Below, piece by piece: positions 34,800-44,909 of a stretch of DNA of 64,000 nt. Source of the stretch: Xanthoparmelia taractica (taxonomy: Eukaryota > Ascomycota > Lecanoromycetes > Lecanorales > Parmeliaceae); the NCBI GenBank assembly GCA_033085395.1, contig JANQBS010000176.1, forward strand, positions 1 through 64,000. The letters run 5' to 3'. How positions within the stretch are numbered: position 1 is the stretch's first letter; the number at the start of each line of letters is the position of its first letter. The notes beneath the pieces were generated by a model. It saw only the letters and a list, made by a program, of their open reading frames with translations, was not told where the DNA came from and made no database searches. The translations under genes and the position numbers were made by a program.

Positions 34800-35267
34800 T
34801 CTGAAGCTCGCCGTATGTGTCGGGAGGTTTGTACTGTATTGTAGCTCGACGTTGCTTTGGCGGAAGTGGGGCGCGTCACCAAAAGGCGCGTAGAGATAAA
34901 TACGTGAATTTGTAAGGCTGAAGGGTTAGGGTTAACCCTAACACTTGTTCATGCGGCGGACAGGTGTGTCCAATGAATTCTCTATCAGTCACAACACGAT
35001 ATAGGTTGTGAATCAAACTGGTTCGCATTTTCATGTATGAATAGTCTTGGTCATTATTTATCCGTTGTATGATTATCCTCGAAGGTATACAGTGAAGTCT
35101 CTTGATTAACTTGCAACCTGTCCAAGGTGGCCGTTGCAGAATGCTTCACTACAAAAAAAGAACAAGACTCCGTTGCTAATGCATTACCGTCCTCGCTATG
35201 CTTTGAATAATGTTCAGCCTAAGATATGCAGCTTTTCATTCCTCGTCCTTTCCCCATATAAGAGACC
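34800..35267 (-). promoter_or_regulatory. Upstream region of Pol delta with MCB cores and telomere-like palindrome
   Basis: On the minus strand ACGCGCC occurs twice, with cores at 34872-34876 and 34887-34891. That is about 75-90 bp before the Pol delta start codon and matches the MluI cell-cycle box core. Farther upstream, GTTAGGGTTAACCCTAAC at 34925-34942 is an 18-bp perfect palindrome made of two head-to-head TTAGGG telomere-type units. Function is inferred, not shown. The rest of the spacer is unremarkable. Confidence 0.5.
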
Positions 35268-36899
35268 TCATAAGAGATTCTCCAGGTTGGCCGCTAATGG
35301 CCCGATCAATAGATCCCGCTTGCTGCCCGTCGTTCCGTTTGTCGTCTGCAGATTGCCAATGTCACACCAATTCTTGATGTCCTATCATCTACCTTAGCAG
35401 ATGTCACAACGTCAGGTGAACAAGGGGAACTTACTATGCAGCTCAAGTACTTGCACCAATGACACGTTTTTGGGGATGCCTTGTAGAAGTTCTTCAACAG
35501 CACAATGAACACAACAAATGCACCTATCAGTGCAGCTGCTCGCACCAGCCACCATGCCCACCATAGTGGCTTGCGCCCCTTGAAAAAAGCCACTGGTTCT
35601 TTCATAAAGACTTTAATATCACCGTTGTCGGCTAGTTTCCGCGCCTGCTGAACAGAGGCGTATGGGGGTAGATCTGCACCAACTCGTCGCCGCAGTATTT
35701 CCGGTGAATGTATTAGGCAGACACCCAAAACCAGGCCCATAAGGAAGCCTCCTATGTGGGAGAAATTGTCCAGCCCCGGTAAAAGACCCAAGGCAAACGA
35801 TATCACAATGTCGAAAATCAACCAAGCAAGATCTACCCATGGGGATTGGCGCTCTTCCCAGTGGTAGAGGAGGTCCAAAAGCATGAGGGCTATGATACCA
35901 AAGAGAGAGCCTGAAGCACCGGTCGAGGCTATGCCTTGAGGGGCGAAGTTACCACCAAGTATGAAGCCGAAGATACCGCTGCTGAGGTAGATGATGAGGA
36001 AGCGTATTGATCCAATCAGTATCTCAATCTCTTTCCCAAGTAAAATTTGCAGCAACATGTTGAATCCGATGTGTATGAATCCAGCATGTAGGAACATTGG
36101 AATGACGAAGCGGAACCACTGATTTGGAGAGTTGCTCGTTGTATAGACTTTATCGTGGAAACCGCAGAGTTCGTTCAGTTGACATTGATTGGAAGTATCG
36201 TCTAGGGAGGTGGTTGTCGTGTTTGGACACGGCCAATAGATGGTCGTGTCCAGACCTTGAGGTGTCTGGCGCATACAGGGAACATAGCGAGCGCCCATGT
36301 TGATGAGGACATAAGGGGAGGGGCCAATCATAGGGTTGAAGGACGGGTGTATTTCGATTGGGGTTTTCGTAAGGACGCCTTGATACGTCAGATCTAAGCC
36401 GGAAGGCAGAGAAGGGACAGGACTCACCGTTCTTCACAAGCTCCGCAATGAACACACACACCTGGATCAGGGTCAAGGTGTACACAATCCAGGGTACCTT
36501 CCCACCGAAGAATCCTCGCTTCCTCCTTCTTCGAGCGGCGTTCTGAGATGGTCGGTCAATAATGGCAGGGTCATGAGGCAATGGATCACGCAATATCTCC
36601 GAGCTCCCTTTGCTCGGATGTTGCCTTAGAGGGATGTCGTCTGAGTACGGGTTTGGCTCAGTCTCTCGGCCTCCGCCACCTGAGGCATAATAGGCAGATG
36701 GTGTGCTTTGCTGACTTGGGTCAGCATAAGGTCGATAGCTTGTGTCTTCGAAGGGTGATGATATATGAGGCGGTGATGGCTGTGTAGGATGGGAGCTGTA
36801 GGTGGCATAAGGGTCCAAAGAGAGATGTGGAGGATGAGCATCGTAGCGTCGCCCGTTGCCCTGGGACGGAGACACGTTGTAGTATTCGTTTGCTGCCAT
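35268..36899 (-). CDS. Rhomboid-family intramembrane serine protease
   Basis: Exons: 36899-36428, 36378-35435, 35372-35268; 506 residues. The first 135 residues are Pro/Ser/Tyr-rich and cytosolic. TM1 is VPWIVYTLTLIQVCVFIAEL. A loop follows with MIGPSPYVLINMGARYVPCM, then HAGFIHIGFNM. The catalytic serine is in STGASGSLFG (S313) and the catalytic histidine in FSHIGGFLMG (H365). A last TM lies near AALIGAFVVFIVLL, followed by CHWCKYLSC. The 49-nt intron 1 uses the AG after CTGACGTATCA because the nearer AG would leave only 34 nt. The last exon adds NWCDIGNLQ, which I remember as common in fungal relatives. If intron 2 is retained the protein ends differently (stop at 35306). Substrate unknown. 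Confidence 0.88.
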
Positions 36900-37507
36900 T
36901 CTGAGGGGTCTTGAGATGTTTGTCTATTGTCCTAATTCCACTCGCTCCGAAAGAAGGTGGTTAGGGGCGGCCAGCCTTGTTCTCCGCAGTAGCAGCAGCA
37001 GCATAAAGAAGTTTATTGTAGCGCTGAAGGAGAGCCATGAGGAGTAAAGGTGCAAGAGCAAAAGAAGGTGAGAAGTGAAAGAAAAGAATGAGTGTCCACT
37101 TTGACGCGGTGGATGTTTCTGAAAATAGATTGATAGAGACAGACGAGGAGAGAGTACGAATTCGGTTTGCCCGAAAGGGAACAGTCTAAAACGCCAAGAG
37201 TTGATCGACCAATGACGCATTTGTTTCCTCTTCTGCCTGCAGTGAAATTCCTGTAGGGCTGAATGTCTATTCCCCTGTCTACGCCTCAAACAATAATTGA
37301 AGGTATTCATGTCTGTACGAGCAAATATACCCCTTAACAAATTCCCATCTACTGCTATAATTCTATCATTCCTTTCACTCTCACTATTCCGGCCTTCCGC
37401 CCAATCCCTATCTCATCTTCCCCGCCCGCCAAAGCTTCGACCGCGGTCTGAGAGTGAAGCTCCTGAATATGGATCTTCAGCATTCCTTTCAAACATAGTT
37501 TGAGAGG
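36900..37507. promoter_or_regulatory. Divergent promoter, rhomboid / palmitoyltransferase
   Basis: A 608-bp spacer between opposite start codons. No motif is convincing. Confidence 0.4.
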
Positions 37508-39172
37508 ATGACGGCACCATCGTCGACGTCTTCATCGCCCTCCCCTATGAATCGTCGCCCAAAGAGTTGGGCAAGGAGATGTGAGCGCGCCTGCTGTTCG
37601 GTTGTCACATACCTTCCGTTGGCCTTCATTTATGGCTTAAGTACTTGGGCAATATGGGTGGAGGCTGGAATAGGGTTCTCTACGGGTCTTAATAGATGGA
37701 CGAGTAAACACACACCCCCTTTCCTTTTCGACTGTATCTTGCACTAAAGTCTCGGAATCGCAGGCACACTTTGCTCCATTATCGGCATCACCCTCTACCT
37801 CCTTCTAAACTGGTCATACACTACAGCTGTCTTCACCGATCCGGGATCGCCTCTCAAAGCGGCTGGCAATACAAGATACTCTCACCTACCCACCCACGAG
37901 CCGTCTGCGCACCGAGATGCTCCATCTTTCACTGTCAAGTCTACGGGCGAGACCCGTTTCTGCAAAAAATGTAGAGCTCGAAAACCGGATCGCGCGCATC
38001 ACTGCTCCACTTGCGGGCGTTGCGTGCTGAAGATGGATCATCATTGCCCTTGGCTGGCTACATGTGTGGGATTAAGGAACTACAAGGCCTTCCTTTTGTT
38101 CTTGATCTATACATCGATATACTGTTGGGTCTGCTTTGCGGTGACCTCGGCATGGCTCTGGAGTGAGGTCTTCAGTAACGCCGAATATGTGGAAAGTCTC
38201 ATGCCGATCAACTACGTATTACTATGCGTCATTTCTGGGATTATTGGCCTTGTCTTGACCGGTTTTACCATTTGGCATCTTAGCCTGGCATATAAGGGTC
38301 AGACGACTATTGAGTGTTTGGAGAAGACCAGGTATCTGAGCCCTTTGAGGAAAACGATGCGGCGTCAACAATTCGGCAATGTGAATGGGAATGGAGTTCA
38401 AAGCTACGGACAACAGCTGGCGGAAATCCATGCGAACACAGTACCCGGAGTTACAAGAGCGGAGGAAGGGGAGGCAATGCTTTCGAGTGAAGAGTTCGAA
38501 GCAGGTCCTCGGTCCAAGGCTCAGAGGTCGCTGCAGCGGGATTATAGAGAGATGGAGCGGTCAAGGGAACGTGAGAGATACGAGGACTATCTCGACGAAC
38601 AGGATTCGGAGAAGCTACCAAGCGCTTTTGATTTGGGATGGAGGCAGAACCTTCGGCATCTGTTCGGAGATAGGCCACTTTTGTGGTGGCTGCCAATTTG
38701 CAACACTTCAGGCGATGGATGGCATTGGGAGCCGAATCCAAAATGGGTTGATGCTAGGGAAGCCATGAGGAAGGAAAGAGAGAACCAGTGGCAAGAGTGT
38801 GAGGACAGAGGGAGGAACGGGTATGGAGATGGCCATTACGATCGACGGCGGCCTGTCAGAGAGGACCTGGAACGACACTACCTGACCACATCCAACGGCG
38901 CGATTGATTTTCCGACTGCAGGCAGCAGGTCATCTTCGAAAGCCGATCGGATCCTTGGGAGGACCGACGAGTACTTTGACCGCAGTTTTGATGATGGCAG
39001 CCCCTCGAGCAGAATGTCTATGAAGACGCTAAGGCGGCGTGGTAGTTTCAGCGGGTCCAGTGATGATGATGGATATGATGTCAGTAGTGATGAAGAAATG
39101 GGATCCGCTCAAGGAACATCTCCGTTCAATGGCCTGCCAAGAGCGGATAATGGATGGCCGAAAAGGGATTGA
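37508..39172 (+). CDS. pfa3: DHHC palmitoyltransferase, Pfa3-like
   Basis: Exons: 37508-37703 and 37764-39172; 534 residues, 60-nt intron. It transfers palmitate to cysteines of membrane-associated proteins; yeast Pfa3 acts at the vacuole on Vac8. TM1 lies near CSVVTYLPLAFIYGLSTWAI and TM2 near SIIGITLYLLLNW, followed by the TTAVFTDPGSP motif. The cysteine-rich domain is FCKKCRARKPDRAHHCSTC and DHHCPW, with DHHC at 157-160. Two more TMs follow (YKAFLLFLIYTSIYCWVCF; NYVLLCVISGIIGLVLTGF), then a TTIE motif (TTIECLEKTRYLSP), which is typical of the family. The remaining 230 residues are a long charged cytosolic tail. The family is certain; the Pfa3 subtype is likely. Confidence 0.9.
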
Positions 39173-39555
39173 GATAACAAGAGTATCTATGGAGTTCACG
39201 AGTGGTGGATCTGCTGCAGCAGGATTTGAAGTTTGCATATCTGAAATGCTGCAAGGCACTAAGGAAGTGTCTGGCCATTTGGGTTTGATGCCATCATACT
39301 ACTGAATGTTGAGGATTGGATTATCCTCTGATGATTCTCTCTCTGAAAGTGCTGGCTGTCCAGGCACCTTGTCCTTAGAGCAAAACATGCCGATCCGGTT
39401 AGCGCTTCACTTCCGCGCTCCGAATAGGGAAGTAACTACCTGGCTATACATTCGGTATATCGACGGTCCCTTCACAAACAAGTCGACACTACTTCATAGT
39501 GCTGCCTACAAACCATATTTTCTAACTCTTGACACCATTCACACTCATTGACAAA
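39173..39555. other. Intergenic, nothing recognised
   Basis: A 383-bp spacer that should contain the 3' end of the palmitoyltransferase transcript and the promoter of the next gene. No motif seen. Confidence 0.4.
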
Positions 39556-40861
39556 ATGGTCTGTAAAGCAGGTAGGGTGTGCAAGAACTGTGCAGAGTGT
39601 TTTGGTTGCCATGCAATGAAGTCAGCTACAGTCGTTGGTAACTGTCGGCCAAAGAATTGCAGGATATGCCCAAAGGAGAAGGCTCTGAGGTGAGGACTTT
39701 GTCACTATCTCAATCCAGCAAGCTTACGATATAGTAGGAGGGCCGAAGAGCAGACGCAAAAGTCGAATGGAGGCCAGAGTAGCTTCCAGAATAATCATCT
39801 CGCCCAGTCGACGCCATCTATTTCTAAAACAATATGTGGCGGCACCACATCTTACGTCATTAGAGGAGAGTGCAGCATGTCCATTGACCAGTTCGGTCAG
39901 CATATTCGATTTCCTCAGTACTCGGGGCTCACATTCTTGTCAATGGAGAGCGCGTTTGGTTACTTTGAAGCGCAGGCAAAGCTACAAAATCAGCCTACTT
40001 TTCAAGCCACTCGGCAGCTGGCTGACCTCGCTGCCCAACAAGCTCATCGCTCTAGGGCTGTTCACCCTTGCGAACGGATCTGGCAATTCGATACTTCGCT
40101 TGAACCGGCCAATGTGAAGCCCGTGGTCCGTCTCCCAACGTACTCATATCTAGGGTTCCAGGGTCATCCATTTGAATCAGTGGTTGACCGTGTATCACAG
40201 GGTATACAAAAGGCGCCAGATCCAGTCCAGCCCCCGTCGCGTTCATCGCCGCCAGAACCCCCACCACAAACTCTCTTCACAGAGTCGACGCCGCATGCTC
40301 AAAATATCCAAGCTCAGCCTGGAGCCAGATTATCAGCTCAAGTATTGCAGTCCTGGGCCCTTCATTCCCAGGCAACGAATGGCTCTAACCTGAAACCACC
40401 CCTGCCTTCGTCACCAGCACCAACTCCAGGGACGCTTGTTGAAGACCACACTGCGTTATACAACAATCATAATGTTCTGTCGTCGTCTTTCTCCCAAGAT
40501 GAAGAGATTCTAGCTCAACCACAGAGCTCTTACGGATCATTTGCGCTACCTCGGGCATACTCAGCTACCGTCCTCCCACAAACCCTGGCCAGAAAGGATA
40601 AGAGAGTTCTTGGCATTCCTTTGACGGCGGATATTGATGAGTGTGTTTCCATTCCTTGCGCAATGTTTCCGCCAGCCCGACTTCGCGATAGCTGATCTTG
40701 ATTTGTTTGTGTCTAGGATCCGGGCTGGCTTCTGGCTGCGGGTACTACAATACAATGCCGACCGTTGCCAAGCCACCAGCCTCGAAGACAGAGCGGTCGC
40801 CGCGCTCAAATTGACACGGGCGCAGGAAGCCATGGATAGGCTGTGTGGGGATCGCGCATGA
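39556..40861 (+). CDS. Protein with eight-cysteine N-terminus, unknown function
   Basis: Exons: 39556-39689, 39735-40640, 40717-40861; 394 residues, phases consistent. The first 45 residues carry eight cysteines at 3, 9, 12, 15, 18, 30, 35 and 38 (with CKNCAECFGCH and CRPKNCRICPK). This suggests binding of two metal ions, or a disulfide-rich head, but there is no signal peptide. A segment with GQHIRFPQYSGLTFLSMESA and FQATRQLADLAAQQAHRSRA follows, then 200 residues of Pro/Ser/Gln-rich disorder. The C-terminal helical block includes IRAGFWLRVLQYNADRCQ and AVAALKLTRAQEAMDRL. It may be a nuclear or DNA-binding protein, but I do not recognise it. Confidence 0.6.
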
Positions 40862-41792
40862 ACTGAGGATGAGGTGCCTGTTGGGAGTCATAGCTGCGGT
40901 TATAGTGGGGCTGAAAGGACTTCGAGAACAAGGCTTTGAGAACAGGCTTCTGTCTATTATGAGAGATTGTGGCATGGATACCGCGTTTGCGCTAACCCTC
41001 TGTGCAGCAGCTCCCCGCGTTGCAGAGGGTTATGCTCATGCGATGTGTCTCTAGGGAAAGGCTTCCACGCTCAAGAACTGAGTGTGGCGGCCTTTCCCGA
41101 TGCTGGGATGATGTTGCTCTTAGGGGGTATACGGCCTTCTTGTGCATTCTTTCTACGAAAACGCCAGACAGAGAGAGAGAGAGAGAGAGAGAAATGGAGA
41201 GAGATGTCGGGTTCAGAGAGCTGAGCATGGCAATCTCTCTCCCTTTGTTCCTTCCTTCCTCCCTTCCTTCCTCTCTCAGGGAAAGGGGATACGGCTGCAT
41301 TCTATAGCTTACGCGAGATACTATGGAATGTATATAGCATCCACAGCTCCTCGAGCGACGGAAATGGTTTTCGCACATTGATTGATATTCGTAGACTTTA
41401 GTACTATGCTCGCTCAATCCAATCCAACCCCCCTTTCCGCGCACGCGCCCGCGGTTCAGCACACGACTCCCCTCTGTCCTCCTCTCTCTCTCCTCCTCTC
41501 CTCCTCTCCTCCCACCAGCACCAGCGGGTGTCCAAACCCTTAACACCCTGTCCCGCCTCATTTCATTTCATTTCGCTAGAGCCAAGAACGCTGCTCTCCA
41601 GACTCTTCCGGAGTTTTTCTCTGCTTTCTTTTCTTTTCTTTCTGTCACGTCACGTCACGTCACGGGGAACGCGGAAAGCACAACACGTGTCTAACTGATT
41701 TCTTGAGAAGAAAACAGTGGAACGATTTCGAGTAAGGAAGGAAGGTAGCTGGGTTGCTGGTTGGCTTTCTTTTTTGCTTCTTGCTTCTTCTT
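40862..41792. other. Intergenic, simple repeats
   Basis: Contains (GA)n at 41169-41192, a CT-rich stretch near 41470-41520 and (GTCAC)n at 41644-41663. No gene is supported. Confidence 0.6.
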
Positions 41793-42124
41793 TCTGTCTA
41801 TACTTCTTTCTGTCTATACAGTACTCTGTTTATGCGCTGTCTGTGTATACTCTGTCTGTCTATACTCTATCTGTCTGTTTATGCGCTGTCTGTGTATACT
41901 CTGTCTGTGGATGCGCTGTCTGTGGATGCACGGTCTGTGGATGCACTGTCTGTGGATGCACTGTCTGTGGATGCACTGTCTGTGTAGACACTGTCTGCAG
42001 GGAACTTAATGGTCCGGACGGTCCGTCCAACGACCTCGGACGGTCCAAAATGAAGCTATACAAACAGTCCACAGTCCGTCCAGCCTCCTAGACCGTCCAA
42101 CCTCATGTTGGACGGTCTGGACTA

Positions 42125-42355
42125 TCAGTCCGAGGCCTCAATGAGTGCTTCCATTGCTTCATCCTCCATGATACCAATAATCGCATATAGATCTTCCTTC
42201 GTACTGACACCCAATCGAAACCATGACTTCAGACACTCCAATATCTCAATGGTCTCACTCTAAAGCCTACCTCTAGAGTCAGAAACAGTGCGTTTGGCCC
42301 CAGAAAACACTCGTTCTGACTCCGCAGACATAGCTGAACCCTAAATCCACCTTGA
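42125..42355 (-). pseudogene. hAT transposase C-terminal dimerisation-domain fragment
   Basis: Minus-strand translation reads AMSAESERVFSGAKRTVSD, then a TAG shortly after SRGRL, then SETIEILECLKSWFRLG, ending at TGA 42127-42125. SAESERVFSGAKR and ECLKSW are the signature of the hAT C-terminal dimerisation region in fungal transposases. A further TAG precedes AMSAES. Only about 70 codons survive and no catalytic domain is present, so this is a deletion derivative mobilised, if at all, in trans. Confidence 0.8.
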
Positions 42356-42490
42356 AAGAAGGCCGATAATTAGCCGAGTGCGAGAAATAATTGAAAAATT
42401 ATTTGCTACACCAACGATATTTGGATTATCAGTCCAGACCGTCCGTTCAGATCATCTAGACGGTCTGAACTGACAGTCCAAATATCGTTG

Positions 42491-42524
42491 GACGGTCCAA
42501 CTGGACTAGTCCAGTTGGACCGTC
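42491..42524. repeat. 34-bp perfect palindrome inside the hAT element
   Basis: Positions 42491-42524 are fully self-complementary (GACGGTCCAACTGGACT and its complement), centred on the CTAG at 42506-42509. A second, longer inverted repeat brackets it to the left: CCAACGATATTTGGA near 42411 pairs with TCCAAATATCGTTGG near 42477. Together they could fold into hairpins at the right end of the element. Confidence 0.8.
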
Positions 42525-43160
42525 TGGACTGATAGTCCGCAAAGTGGGGGCGGACTATTAAGTTCCTTGACTGTCTGTCGATACTCTGTCTGTGTGGACT
42601 CTGTCTGTGTATACTTCTGTCTGGGTATACTCTGTCTGGGTATACTCTTTCTGTCTATACTCGGTCTGTGTATACTTCTGTCTGGGTATACGCTGTCTAT
42701 ACAGTACTCTGTTTATGCACCGTCTGTGTATACTCTGTCTGTGGATACGCTGTCTGTGGATACTCTGTCTGTGGATGCACTGTCTGTGTATACTCGGACT
42801 GTGTATACACTATCTGTTTATGCACTGTCTTTACTCTATCTGTGTATACTCTGTCTGTGTATACTCTGTCTGTCTATCTATCTATATTCTATCTATACTC
42901 TATCTATCTATATACTATCTATCTTTACTTTATCTATCTTTACTCTATCTATCTTTACTCTATCTATCTTTACTCTATCTATCTATACGCTATTTATCTT
43001 TACTCTATCTATCTATACGCTATTTATCTATACGCTATCTATATTTATACTATCTGTGTATATATTATCTATCTATACACTATCTATCTTTACTCTAACT
43101 ATCTATACTCTATCTATCTATACTCTATACTATCTATACTATCTATACTCTATCTGTCCT

Positions 43161-44909
43161 CGTGCGTTTGAAACCCAGTCACGGTCGGATCGGATTACAA
43201 CATAGGGGCCCACGATGCACACTTACCATGTCGTCTGTTTGAAAGGAAGGAAGGAAGGAAGGAAGGGAAAAAGGGACATTCAAGGCACGTAAGGATAAAG
43301 GATGGATAAGATGCGGTGGGTTGGATTTTCTTTTAATTTGACACGGGGTTGGTTTTGCTCGGTTGTGCTGTGCTTGGGTTGGGTTGGGTGGGGGTGCTTA
43401 TGCGCTGTCTTTGAAGCATTGTTAAAGGGTATGGTATCCTGGGGTCTTGGGTTAACATGTACATGCAGGTTAGGTAGCTTGGGTTGGTGACGTTGATGTT
43501 GATGATGAGGGGGATGATGAGGGGGATGCTGGGTGGGGTGGGTAAGTGGGTTTCAGAGTGGGAGTGAGAGTCTTTTTCAAGGATGGAGAGGGGGGATAAG
43601 GATAAGGACAGGGTTGTGGGTGAATGGGGGAGGGAGCGGGTTTGGGTATGTTGAGCTTTTGAGAGCGTTGAAGGGGAGGTGGGGGGATTTGAGCTGGGGG
43701 GAGAGGGTTTTAAGGGAGGGGAGCGAGGGTGACGGGTGGATGTGCGATGGGTTTGAGGACGTAAGAAGGGTTTATGGGGGAAAATGGGATATGGGGATGG
43801 GAGAGGGGTTGGGGGGGGGAGGAGGAGAGGGAGATGGAGGATAGAAGGGGAAGGGAGAGGGTAGAAGGGAAAGAATCGATCGATAAATTTGGGATTATTG
43901 GGTTCTTTGGGTTTTTTGGGTTGCTTGGGAAGATGGGTGAGGGAGGGTTACGAGTAGGCTTTACGTGAGGGGATAGTGAGGGCTTGATGGGAGGAGAGAG
44001 GATGGTGGGGGGAGGGGGGGGGGTGGTGCGTGGGTGCTGGGGCTTGTGATGCGTGCGCTGTTCTATGACGTGCGAATCAGAAGCTCGTCGACGAGGGCAG
44101 ACGGGTGAGTTGGGTTGCTGCCTTTGAGGACGTGAGAGGAATATGGGAAAGGGGATACGGGAAAAGCGGAAAAGAGAGGACGAGGCACATGATAGGAGAA
44201 AGAGGCAAGCGAGTGCGTGCTATTTGTGCATGCTACCGATCGCTCAGCTGGGCCAAGTTGAGCTAAAGTAAGAAGGATAAAATGATATGATATGATATGA
44301 AACAAGGAAATAAAGGGGAAGTGGTAAAGGGGGAATGTAATAGAAGGGTCCGTGCTCTGTCCCCATGTCCGTTTGTTTATCTGTCCATCTGTCCATCCAT
44401 CCTTCCATGCATCGATTGAAAGCGGACTAGACCATCCACGCAGAACGGAAGCCACGTTGAATTGAACCAAGCCCACTGGATCTGTCTGGAGCACCCATTC
44501 GTTCGTCCGTTCGAGTTGGATTAGAAAAAGGAAAATAGAAAAGAAAAGCAAAAAGAAAGCTTGCCCGCTACATCCTAGACCTTGTTCCTTGACACCATGG
44601 CGAAACATAGCTCCAGACGTCTTTTTCGTGCATGTTGACGCGTTAGGAAAGGTTTGGCGTATCTCGTCCAGGAATTGAGAGGGATGCCAGTTGGATTGAC
44701 AAGGTGAGAGCGGGCATGTATAGTTGGATGCTAGGGATGCTCGTGACGTTGTATATCATGTTTTGTAATGATTTGGGCTGCTGAAGGATGGAAGATTTGG
44801 TGTTGATGATGTTGGTGGATTCAGTGCGAGAGGCGAAAGCCGAGGAATGATGATGTGGATGTATCGACGGATGGACGGACGGACGGACAGACAGACACGG
44901 ATGGAACCC
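43161..44909. other. Purine-rich spacer without supported gene
   Basis: The plus strand is G/A-rich and C-poor from about 43270 to 44200. It contains (GGAA)n at 43245-43266, (ATGAT)n at 44282-44300, (GGAC)n at 44873-44888 and several G runs. Open frames here have biased composition and no motif. The right part probably includes the 3' untranslated region of the small minus-strand CaaX gene. Confidence 0.5.

Larger units (their letters stand above)
41998..42569. mobile_element. Non-autonomous hAT-superfamily element, 572 bp
   Basis: The ends form an imperfect inverted repeat, CARGGAACTTAATRGTCCG (left from 41998, right complement ending 42569). The 8-bp direct repeat ACTGTCTG flanks it at 41990-41997 and 42570-42577, the target-duplication length of hAT elements. 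Many GGACGGTC/GACCGTCC words lie near both ends, like hAT subterminal binding motifs. Inside, on the minus strand, is a broken fragment of a hAT transposase C-terminus. Caution: ACTGTCTG is also part of the surrounding minisatellite, so the duplication alone is weak; the inverted ends and internal coding relic make the case. Confidence 0.85.
41793..43160. repeat. 15-bp-period minisatellite, interrupted by a hAT element
   Basis: Diverged tandem copies of a 15-bp unit close to CTGTCTGTGTATACT fill about 41793-41997 and 42570-43160. The left arm is dominated by CTGTCTGTGGATGCA variants. The far right arm grades into TATCTATCTTTACTC variants. Because the period is a multiple of three, it leaves long open plus-strand frames that are not genes. 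The array is split by the 572-bp transposon listed next. Confidence 0.85.

Noticed and set aside
34925..34942. Chromosome end or internal telomere array
   Set aside because: Only two TTAGGG units are present, head to head, within ordinary housekeeping DNA.
42567..43205. Long plus-strand open frames of 167-212 codons rich in Tyr, Leu, Cys and Ser
   Set aside because: They are translations of the 15-bp minisatellite; a period divisible by three keeps all three frames open.
44063..44608. 181-codon minus-strand frame with a hydrophobic segment
   Set aside because: Composition follows the pyrimidine-rich strand, and there is no start context or domain; more likely downstream non-coding sequence of the CaaX gene.
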